From assembly GCA_023430845.1 (NCBI GenBank), contig JAEYYJ010000304.1, positions 1 through 10,914 on the forward strand: DNA of 10,914 nucleotides, written 5' to 3'. The translations under genes were made by a program, and so were the position numbers. This document shows, in pieces, positions 6,427 through 10,914 of this stretch. The stretch is from Pseudomonadota bacterium (lineage in GTDB: Bacteria > Pseudomonadota > Alphaproteobacteria > Rhizobiales > Hyphomicrobiaceae). The notes below the pieces were generated by a model. The model was not told the DNA's origin. It was given only the letters and a program-made list of their open reading frames with translations, and did not search any database. Numbering within the stretch: the first letter of the stretch is position 1; the number at the start of each line of letters is the position of its first letter.

Positions 6427-7782
6427 TCACGCCGCCCTGATCACACCAGAAAGACTATTGGGGCCCGCCTGTGCGATTTCAACTGGAATGATGCGACCCA
6501 TGAGGCCCGGAGCGGCCTCGGCGTGAACGGACTGGAGATAGGGCGAGCGGCCGATGAGCTGGCCTTCGCGGCGCCCGCGCCGTTCGAACAGCACGGGGAG
6601 CACACGCCCGACGCACTCGGCATTGAATGATGATTGCTGTTCATCGAGCAGCGCCTTCAGGCGGGCGAGCCGGTCGACCTTATCGGCTTCGGAAACCTGA
6701 CGATCCATGGTCGCGGCCGGCGTGCCGGGGCGCGGGCTGTACTTGAAGGAATAGGCCTGCGCGAAGCCGACCTTGCGCACGATGTCGAGTGTCGCCTCGA
6801 AGTCGGCATCGCTCTCGCCGGGAAAGCCGACGATGATGTCCGTCGAGAGCGCGATATCCGATCGCGCGGCGCGGACGCGCGCGACGAGTTCGAGGTACTC
6901 CGCGCCCGTGTGCTTGCGATTCATGGCGGCGAGCACGTGATCCGATCCGGCCTGGAAAGGCAGGTGCAGGTACGGCATGAGCTTCTTGAGTTCGCTGTGC
7001 GCCGCGATCAGGTCGTCGCTCATGTCACGCGGATGGCTCGTCGTGTAGCGCAGACGCTCGAGGCCTTCGACATCCTCGAGACGGTACAGCAGCTCGGCGA
7101 GCGTGGCCGCGCCGCCCTTGCTGTTCTCACCGTGATAGGCATTGACGTTCTGGCCCAGCAGCGTGATCTCACGCACGCCCGCATCGACGAGACGGCGAGC
7201 TTCCTCCTCGATCGCGGCGATACTGCGCGAATACTCGGCACCACGCGTGTAAGGCACCACGCAGAACGTGCAGAATTTGTCGCAGCCTTCCTGCACCGTG
7301 AGGAATGCGCTTGCCGGCCGCGTGCGTGCGGGCACGTGCGTGCGCTCCGGAAGGTGGCGGAACTTGTCGTCCTCGGGAAACTCCGTTTCGACGATGGGCT
7401 TGGCCGAGGTCTTGTTGCGCGCGATCAGCGTATTGATCTGATGGTAGCTCTGCGGCCCGACGACCAGATCGACGACGGGTGCGCGGCGGACGATCTCATC
7501 GCCTTCGGCCTGCGCGACGCAACCGGCCACTGCAATGACCGTCTCGCGGTCTTCTTCGGCGCGCTGCTCCTTGATGCCGCGCAGCCGGCCGAGCTCGGAG
7601 TAAACCTTCTCCGCAGCTTTTTCCCGAATATGACACGTATTGAGGATGATGAGGTCGGCGTTGTCGGGCGCGTCCGTTTCCGCATAGCCGCCGCCGGCGA
7701 GCGCTTCCATCATGCGCTCGCTGTCGTAGACGTTCATCTGACAGCCGTAAGTCTTAATGAAGACTCTCTTGGGCGACGACAT
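6427..7782 (-). CDS. miaB: tRNA-2-methylthio-N6-dimethylallyladenosine synthase
   Basis: A 451-residue MiaB, a radical-SAM methylthiotransferase that converts i6A37 to ms2i6A37 in tRNAs reading UNN codons. Domains in order: N-terminal UPF0004 domain with auxiliary [4Fe-4S] ligands C14 ([12 protein letters not shown]), C50 ([10 protein letters not shown]) and C88 (AGCVAQAEG); radical-SAM domain with C167, C171 and C174 ([17 protein letters not shown]), followed by [10 protein letters not shown]-terminal TRAM domain from about 376 to the end. I start it at the ATG at 7782 ([17 protein letters not shown]) with CGGAG about 11 bases upstream. An in-frame ATG at 7842 would add 20 residues including MLAGCAQI, lipoprotein-like but out of place for a cytosolic enzyme. 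First gene of the minus-strand run. Confidence 0.96.
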   Translation of the reverse strand: MSSPKRVFIKTYGCQMNVYDSERMMEALAGGGYAETDAPDNADLIILNTCHIREKAAEKVYSELGRLRGIKEQRAEEDRETVIAVAGCVAQAEGDEIVRRAPVVDLVVGPQSYHQINTLIARNKTSAKPIVETEFPEDDKFRHLPERTHVPARTRPASAFLTVQEGCDKFCTFCVVPYTRGAEYSRSIAAIEEEARRLVDAGVREITLLGQNVNAYHGENSKGGAATLAELLYRLEDVEGLERLRYTTSHPRDMSDDLIAAHSELKKLMPYLHLPFQAGSDHVLAAMNRKHTGAEYLELVARVRAARSDIALSTDIIVGFPGESDADFEATLDIVRKVGFAQAYSFKYSPRPGTPAATMDRQVSEADKVDRLARLKALLDEQQSSFNAECVGRVLPVLFERRGRREGQLIGRSPYLQSVHAEAAPGLMGRIIPVEIAQAGPNSLSGVIRAA

Positions 7783-7877
7783 GCGTGTCTCAACTCCGGA
7801 CGGTCGGAATGGTGGCGCGATCTGCGCGCAGCCTGCCAGCAAACTCTCTGCCAGGACGCCCCCACCCCTTTCGCACC

Positions 7878-7906
7878 TTTATGACAATGTCCGGCGCTTG
7901 CTGCAA
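7878..7906 (-). promoter_or_regulatory. Candidate miaB operon promoter
   Basis: On the minus strand TTGCAG (7906-7901) and CATAAA (7883-7878) are separated by 17 bases, placing a start about 90 bases upstream of the miaB ATG. The match to the -35/-10 consensus is partial (3/6 and 4/6). The rest of the 271-base divergent gap 7783-8053 contains an 8-base inverted repeat, ACCAATCG (7910-7917) and CGATTGGT (7972-7979), and no gene that I can support. Confidence 0.35.
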
Positions 7907-8041
7907 TGCACCAATCGGGTGAAGGGTTGCCGGATGACTAAGCAACTCGGATGCGCGCCTCCGCACGGGGGCGATTGGTCAGACTTTGGGTGGGGTCCGA
8001 TTTCTGCCCTATTCAATCATGATACGCTCGGCTGAATGAGC

Positions 8042-8047
8042 AGGAGG
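8042..8047 (+). promoter_or_regulatory. Ribosome binding site fixing the GTG start at 8054
   Basis: AGGAGG, a perfect Shine-Dalgarno core, lies 6 bases before GTG 8054 and inside the alternative ATG-started frame. It favours the GTG start and would shorten the protein by six residues relative to ATG 8036. Confidence 0.7.
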
Positions 8048-8053
8048 GGTGCG

Positions 8054-8674
8054 GTGGCAGTGTGCCAGCTGATGGTGGCAATCGAGATGGGGGCGGGTGC
8101 ACCTGCACGGCTTGCGGCGGCGCTCGCGTCCGCGCGCGTCGCGTCCGTGGTAATCACCGTTCCGGAAGGGGCGCCCGCGTCAGATGTGCAGGCGCTGATT
8201 GCCGCAGCTCAGGCGGGTGGCGCGGCGGCCCTGCTGCGCGATGACGCACGCCTCGCGCGCACGTTGAAGGCGGATGGCGTCCACCTCTCCGTGGGCAACG
8301 CCAAGGCTTTTGGCGAGGTCCGGGAGGTTCTTGGGAGCCGCGCCATTGTGGGCGTGGATGCGGGGCGCTCGCGCCATGAGGCCATGCTCGCCGGTGAAGG
8401 CGGAGCGGAGTATGTCGCCTTCGGCATTCCGGCTCACGTCGAGGATCGCGAAAAGGCGCACAAGCGGCGCTGCGAGCTCGTCGCATGGTGGTCCGAAATC
8501 TTCGAGGTACCGGTCGTAGCTTTCGATGTGGCGACGGCCGAGGAAGCAGGTCACCTCGCGTCAGCAGGCGCCGACTTCATCGCGCTCAATCTCCCTACCG
8601 GCGAGCCGCCGGCCGCGTCCGGCGAACTCGTCCTCGCCGCCCATGCCGCCATTGCCGGCGAGGAAGTCGTATGA
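8054..8674 (+). CDS. Divergent ThiE/TenI-like TIM-barrel protein
   Basis: A 206-residue protein resembling the thiamine phosphate synthase/TenI family. Supporting motifs are LRDDARLARTLKADGVHLSV (61-80), matching the NDR..LA....DGVHLG segment of ThiE; GAEYVAFG (117-124), matching GADYI.xG; and the late strand AGADFIALNL (171-180). Key catalytic elements are altered: the ThiE loop GPxFPTxTK is replaced by FGIPAHVEDREKAHKR, and the PVVAIGGI phosphate loop by VPVVAFDVAT. It is therefore doubtful that it makes thiamine phosphate. The best start is the GTG at 8054: AGGAGG at 8042-8047 lies 6 bases upstream. The in-frame ATG at 8036 overlaps that site and has none of its own. It overlaps the Sel1 gene by 4 bases (ATGA), so both are one operon. 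Confidence 0.8.
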   Translation: MAVCQLMVAIEMGAGAPARLAAALASARVASVVITVPEGAPASDVQALIAAAQAGGAAALLRDDARLARTLKADGVHLSVGNAKAFGEVREVLGSRAIVGVDAGRSRHEAMLAGEGGAEYVAFGIPAHVEDREKAHKRRCELVAWWSEIFEVPVVAFDVATAEEAGHLASAGADFIALNLPTGEPPAASGELVLAAHAAIAGEEVV

Positions 8675-9840
8675 GCAGGCGCCCTGCACACATTGCGGCT
8701 GTCGCCGCGCTTGCCGCCCTTCTCGTGCCGGGTCTCGCTTCGGCCCAGACGAGCAGCTGGAGCAATACGATCACGCCCGAGCCCGTGCCGAAGCGCACGC
8801 CAAAGGCCAAGAGCGCACCCGCGCCTGCGGCCAAGCCATCGCGCGGTGCGCCAACGAAGGCCGCATCGCCGCCGGCAGCGGCACCCGCCGGACCCGCGCC
8901 CGGCAAGGGAGCTGCACGCAGCGTGAAGACGGCACCCGCGTCCGCTTCCGCCGCGAAGCTGCCGCCGCTCCCACAATCGACCGCGCCGCCACCCAAGCCC
9001 GACAACGACCCGGCCTTTACCGCCTTCGAGCTCGGCAAGTATCTGACCGCCCTCAAGCTCGCGGAGGAGGCCGCAGCCAAGGGCGAACCGCAGGCGCACA
9101 CGCTCATCGGGCGCATTCATGCCGAGGGTCTCGGCGTGCCGCAGAACCACGTTACAGCCGGGCAATGGTACGCCAAAGCCGCCGAGCTCGGAGACGTCGA
9201 GGGCGCCCTCGCCGTCGGCACCATGCTCGTGCAGGGCGATGGCGTCGCGAAGGACGTCAATCTCGGCGCCAAGTATCTCGAGATGGCCGCGCGCAAGGGC
9301 AATCCGCTCGCGACGTACAATCTCGCGCTGCTGTTCCTCTCCGGCGAAGGCAAGCCCGAGAACCCGATCCGTGCCTTCCAGCTTATGGAGTATTCCGCCG
9401 AGCAGGGCCTGTCCGTTGCGCAATATGACTTCGGCACGCTCCATGCGACCGGCACCGGCACGACGGCGAACATTTTCGAGGCCGCGCGCTGGATCGGTCG
9501 CGCTGCGTCGGCAGGCCTGACCGAGGCCGAGCTCGAATACGGCATCCTGCTCTTCAAGGGACAAGGTGTGGCGCCCGACGAGGTGCGCGGCGCGTACTAC
9601 TTCAAGACGGCGGCCGAGAAGGGCAATGCCGTTGCGCAGAACCGCTACGCGCGCTGTCTCGCACACGGCGCCGGCGTCGAGATGAACGTGGTCGAAGCCG
9701 TGAAATGGCACCTCATTGCCAAAGCCGCCGGCATCGAGGATCCATCTCTCGACGAGATCGCCAAGAAGCTCTCGCGCGCCGACCACCTCAAGGCCGAGCA
9801 GGCCGCCTTCTCCTGGCGCGAGCAGTCGTTGATGAATTGA
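8671..9840 (+). CDS. Exported Sel1-repeat (TPR-like) protein
   Basis: A 389-residue protein with a signal peptide (MSRRPAHIAAVAALAALLVPGLASAQ; Ala-x-Ala cleavage after residue 25), so periplasmic or outer-envelope. A Pro/Ala/Lys-rich linker (about 35-112) leads to six consecutive 36-residue Sel1-like repeats at 139-174, 175-210, 211-246, 247-282, 283-318 and 319-354, with a half-repeat before them (113-138). Repeat signatures such as GLGVPQNHVTAGQWYAKAAE and GVEMNVVEAVKWHLIAKAAG are typical. Sel1 repeats form alpha-solenoids that bind partner proteins; exported ones in alphaproteobacteria include the ExoR and PodJ types, but nothing here identifies a specific one. The ATG at 8671 overlaps the upstream stop codon; a longer frame back to 8485 runs through the ThiE-like gene and would bury the signal peptide. 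Confidence 0.9.
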   Translation: MSRRPAHIAAVAALAALLVPGLASAQTSSWSNTITPEPVPKRTPKAKSAPAPAAKPSRGAPTKAASPPAAAPAGPAPGKGAARSVKTAPASASAAKLPPLPQSTAPPPKPDNDPAFTAFELGKYLTALKLAEEAAAKGEPQAHTLIGRIHAEGLGVPQNHVTAGQWYAKAAELGDVEGALAVGTMLVQGDGVAKDVNLGAKYLEMAARKGNPLATYNLALLFLSGEGKPENPIRAFQLMEYSAEQGLSVAQYDFGTLHATGTGTTANIFEAARWIGRAASAGLTEAELEYGILLFKGQGVAPDEVRGAYYFKTAAEKGNAVAQNRYARCLAHGAGVEMNVVEAVKWHLIAKAAGIEDPSLDEIAKKLSRADHLKAEQAAFSWREQSLMN

Positions 9841-9869
9841 GGCGGCGGTGGGTAACCGTCAAACGGAAA

Positions 9870-9890
9870 CGGCGGCCACTTGGGCCGCCG
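9870..9890. terminator. Hairpin between convergent Sel1 gene and rpmB
   Basis: CGGCGGCC (9870-9877) pairs perfectly with GGCCGCCG (9883-9890) around a 5-base loop. On the minus strand it is followed by GTTTCCGTTT, a broken U-tract, so it fits best as the rpmB terminator, 28 bases after the stop codon. On the plus strand it lies 29 bases after the Sel1 gene and lacks a U-tract. Confidence 0.6.
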
Positions 9891-9918
9891 CATCCAAATC
9901 AAATCGTGGATAAAAAGC

Positions 9919-10209
9919 TCAGGCGGCCGGAGCGGCAGCCTTGGCGATCTCGCGCTTCAGCTTGAGGCAGCGATCCGAGAGCTCGGCGTCCTTTGCCTTG
10001 GCGAGGTAGGCGTCGAGGCCGCCCCGATGCTCGATGGTCTTCAGCGCGTGGGCGCTGACGCGAATGCGGACCTTGCGCTTCAGCGTCTCGCTCATCAGCG
10101 TGACGTCGCAGAGGTTCGGCCGGAAGACGCGGCGCGTCTTGTTCTCGGCGTGGCTCCGGAGGTTTCCGGACATCGGCAGCTTGCCGGTAAGCTCACAGCG
10201 CCTGGTCAT
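9919..10209 (-). CDS. rpmB: 50S ribosomal protein L28
   Basis: A 96-residue bL28, a small basic protein of the large ribosomal subunit. It begins [16 protein letters not shown] and continues with the conserved [11 protein letters not shown] block and the [20 protein letters not shown] segment, ending in a Lys/Ala-rich tail. Length is normal for alphaproteobacteria, which have this longer form; it keeps a single N-terminal cysteine and no CxxC zinc knuckle. The start at 10209 has AAGGAG at 10221-10216, 6 bases upstream. The frame is open further to 10326, but that part is the untranslated leader. It is transcribed alone, away from tRNA-Pro, with a near-consensus promoter and a leader of about 130 bases. 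Confidence 0.97.
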   Translation of the reverse strand: MTRRCELTGKLPMSGNLRSHAENKTRRVFRPNLCDVTLMSETLKRKVRIRVSAHALKTIEHRGGLDAYLAKAKDAELSDRCLKLKREIAKAAAPAA

Positions 10210-10298
10210 CACGTGCTCCTTGGCCTCGGCGGGCCCTTGGCGGCCACGGGGCGCCAGTCTATGCCGGCAGCCGCATCGGGCCTCTCGAATGAAAGAAG

Positions 10299-10335
10299 GC
10301 TCCGCGCGGGGGCACCCAGGGTGCACTGGCGGAGC
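10299..10335 (-). promoter_or_regulatory. Stem-loop in the rpmB 5' leader
   Basis: GCTCCGC (10299-10305) pairs with GCGGAGC (10329-10335), and inside it GCACC (10312-10316) pairs with GGTGC (10320-10324) around CAG. The two nested stems lie within a few bases of the predicted rpmB transcription start. They may stabilise the mRNA or control L28 synthesis; no known regulator is recognised. Confidence 0.45.
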
Positions 10336-10346
10336 GTGTGGCGGCT

Positions 10347-10376
10347 TCTATAGGGCCGGGGTTGACATTACGTCAA
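10347..10376 (-). promoter_or_regulatory. rpmB promoter, sigma-70-like
   Basis: On the minus strand TTGACG (10376-10371) and TATAGA (10352-10347) are separated by 18 bases, five and four matches respectively to the consensus. Transcription would begin near 10340, giving a leader of about 130 bases before rpmB. The -35 element is one arm of a palindrome whose other arm serves the opposite direction. Confidence 0.65.
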
Positions 10377-10391
10377 GCCGAAAGGCATAAC
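10362..10391 (+). promoter_or_regulatory. Candidate tRNA-Pro promoter
   Basis: A perfect TTGACA (10362-10367) is followed after 18 bases by CATAAC (10386-10391). Transcription would begin about 70 bases before the tRNA. The -10 match is modest (4/6). Its -35 element lies 3 bases from the rpmB -35 element on the other strand. Confidence 0.4.
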
Positions 10392-10440
10392 GCAGCCCAC
10401 ACGCGGTCACCCTGGATTGCCTTGGTGGCCCGTTTTCCCG

Positions 10441-10459
10441 AGCCCGCCGCGTGCGGGCT
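10441..10459. repeat. Perfect hairpin just upstream of tRNA-Pro
   Basis: AGCCCGC (10441-10447) and GCGGGCT (10453-10459) form a 7-base-pair stem with a 5-base loop, 10 bases before the tRNA. In the precursor it may help fix the 5' end for RNase P or another nuclease. There is no U-tract on either side, so it is not a standard terminator. Confidence 0.4.
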
Positions 10460-10469
10460 GAATATTTGG

Positions 10470-10546
10470 CGGAGCGTAGCGCAGCCTGGTAGCGCACTTG
10501 CTTCGGGAGCAAGGGGTCGGGAGTTCGAATCTCCCCGCTCCGACCA
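10470..10546 (+). tRNA. tRNA-Pro (anticodon CGG)
   Basis: A 77-base cloverleaf with the CCA end encoded. The acceptor stem CGGAGCG (10470-10476) pairs with CGCTCCG (10536-10542), then A73 and CCA at 10544-10546. D stem GCGC/GCGC with loop AGCCTGGTA; anticodon stem CTTGC/GCAAG with loop TTCGGGA and anticodon CGG at 10504-10506; variable loop GGGTC; T stem GGGAG/CTCCC with loop TTCGAAT. The C1-G72 pair and the GCGCAGCCTGGTAGCGC block are typical of bacterial tRNA-Pro. It reads CCG, a codon favoured in GC-rich genomes. Divergent from rpmB. Confidence 0.98.
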
Positions 10547-10582
10547 AATAAATCAGTTGGTTAGCCCGCCATCCACCCTCCG

Positions 10583-10604
10583 CGAACCGTGTGACGAACC
10601 GTGT
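10583..10604 (+). repeat. Tandem 10-base direct repeat, 12-base period
   Basis: Two perfect copies of CGAACCGTGT separated by GA. The GAAC cores are 12 bases apart, one base more than the GAAC-N7-GAAC LexA box of alphaproteobacteria, so it is not a canonical SOS box but could be a related operator. Confidence 0.6.
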
Positions 10605-10708
10605 TAACGCAATTTTTTGTGCGATTGGCGGCCGGGGCACACGATTTTGAGCGAAGTGAGGGAACGTGAACCCACATTCGACAGCGCTGATGGATTGCGG
10701 CTTGGGCC

Positions 10709-10757
10709 TACGCCATAGCGATCACAGCAAAAGCCCTTTAGCGTAGTTGATGGCGTA
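10709..10757. repeat. Inverted repeat upstream of the SRAP-like gene
   Basis: TACGCCAT (10709-10716) and ATGGCGTA (10750-10757) are exact inverse complements with 33 bases between; flanking GGC and GCC extend the pairing with a mismatch or bulge. It ends about 10 bases before the ribosome site. It could be a regulatory hairpin or protein-binding site. Confidence 0.45.
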
Positions 10758-10778
10758 AAGCCGATCGGAGTGACACCG

Positions 10779-10914
10779 ATGTGCGGGAAGTTCGCACAGT
10801 TGGCGACATGGGCCGAGGTCCATCGTAGCGTCCCCCTTGTTCACGGATCTCAGGCAATCCCGGCGCGCAGTGTGAAGGTCAGTTACCGAACACAAGAAAC
10901 CATCTGGATCAACA
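10779..10914 (+). CDS. SRAP/YedK-like protein, N-terminal fragment
   Basis: Partial: 45 codons are visible and the frame runs off the right edge without a stop. It begins MCGKFAQLATWAEVHRSVPL. The Met-Cys-Gly-(Lys/Arg)-Phe start is the hallmark of the SOS-response-associated peptidase family (YedK/HMCES), in which Cys2, exposed after Met removal, forms a thiazolidine crosslink with abasic sites in single-stranded DNA. Further along, IPARSVKV (27-34) occupies the place of the usual NIAPTQ segment but differs from it, so this is probably a divergent subfamily of the short kind seen on plasmids and islands in alphaproteobacteria. GGAG at 10767-10770 lies 8 bases before the ATG. The call rests on the first 15 residues and family knowledge; the catalytic Asn, Glu and His cannot be seen in the window. 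Confidence 0.7.
   Translation, partial: MCGKFAQLATWAEVHRSVPLVHGSQAIPARSVKVSYRTQETIWIN

Larger units (their letters stand above)
10547..10778. other. Non-coding stretch between tRNA-Pro and the SRAP-like gene
   Basis: I see no supported gene here. It holds a short tandem repeat (CGAACCGTGT at 10583-10592 and 10595-10604), a run of six T at 10613-10618 that may help end tRNA transcription without a clear hairpin, an 8-base palindrome CAGCGCTG (10682-10689), and an inverted repeat TACGCCAT/ATGGCGTA (10709-10716 and 10750-10757). By eye it is less GC-rich than the sequence to its left. It may contain the promoter of the following gene. Confidence 0.5.

Noticed and set aside
7783..7842. Longer miaB start giving an N-terminal MLAGCAQI
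   Set aside because: Resembles a lipoprotein signal but MiaB is cytosolic and homologues start near the TYGCQMN motif; the later ATG has a ribosome site.
6634..7884. 416-residue open frame antisense to miaB
   Set aside because: A GC-rich shadow of a firmly identified gene: no recognisable domain, and the frame follows the codon structure of miaB.
7910..7979. Inverted repeat ACCAATCG/CGATTGGT in the miaB-ThiE-like gap
   Set aside because: Eight bases with a 54-base spacer and no extension of pairing; not enough to call an operator.
8551..9786. 411-residue open frame antisense to the Sel1 gene
   Set aside because: Shadow frame made of mirrored Sel1 repeats; no domain or ribosome site supports it.
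9905..9913. CGTGGATAA, a one-mismatch DnaA box on the minus strand
   Set aside because: Single isolated site between convergent genes; likely chance.
10338..10607. Open frame on the plus strand reading [21 protein letters not shown] across the tRNA
   Set aside because: Also a common artefact of translating a tRNA gene; it overlaps the rpmB promoter and has no ribosome site.
10407..10640. Open frame on the minus strand reading [23 protein letters not shown] across the tRNA
   Set aside because: This is the well-known spurious protein produced by translating a tRNA gene in antisense; the cloverleaf explains the sequence fully.
1..10914. CRISPR arrays, insertion sequences, riboswitches, toxin-antitoxin or defence genes
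   Set aside because: No regular repeat-spacer pattern, transposase, THI-box-like leader before the ThiE-like gene, or defence motif was seen in reading both strands.

Overview
The window looks like chromosomal DNA from a high-GC alphaproteobacterium, most likely of the Hyphomicrobiales (Rhizobiales). The evidence is gene order and protein type: a miaB-phoH-ybeY-corC block, a CoA pyrophosphatase-DUF6111-cca block, a DnaE with an alphaproteobacterial-style N-terminus, and a 96-residue L28. Genus cannot be fixed by reading alone.

Layout. (1) 1-155, minus: the first 51 codons of dnaE (replicative polymerase alpha subunit), running off the left edge. (2) 262-960, plus: a haloacid-dehalogenase-like hydrolase, divergent from dnaE. 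(3) 961-1272: a 312-base gap with a bidirectional terminator, a small AT-richer patch holding DnaA-box-like sequences, and a short perfect hairpin. (4) 1273-7782, minus: seven tightly packed genes, read miaB, phoH, ybeY, corC, CoA pyrophosphatase, DUF6111 membrane protein, cca. Spacings of -4 to about 90 bases suggest one long transcript or two joined operons. The theme is RNA maturation: tRNA A37 thiolation, 16S rRNA processing, and CCA end synthesis. (5) 7783-8053: divergent promoter region. (6) 8054-9840, plus: a ThiE/TenI-like TIM-barrel protein coupled by a 4-base ATGA overlap to an exported Sel1-repeat protein. (7) 9919-10209, minus: rpmB (L28), convergent with the Sel1 gene across a hairpin. 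(8) 10470-10546, plus: tRNA-Pro(CGG), divergent from rpmB; the two promoters appear to share a palindrome. (9) 10779-10914, plus: the start of an SRAP/YedK-like gene (Met-Cys-Gly start), running off the right edge. The tRNA-to-SRAP stretch looks less GC-rich and could be the edge of an integrated island.

Most of this is ordinary housekeeping, and I see no CRISPR array, insertion sequence or clearly new system. The points most worth a second look are: an 18-codon open frame linking ybeY to corC in the corC frame; the palindromic divergent promoter and structured leader of rpmB; the degenerate ThiE-like protein paired with a secreted Sel1 protein; the DnaA-box patch at 1078-1130; and the tRNA-Pro/SRAP junction with its small repeats.
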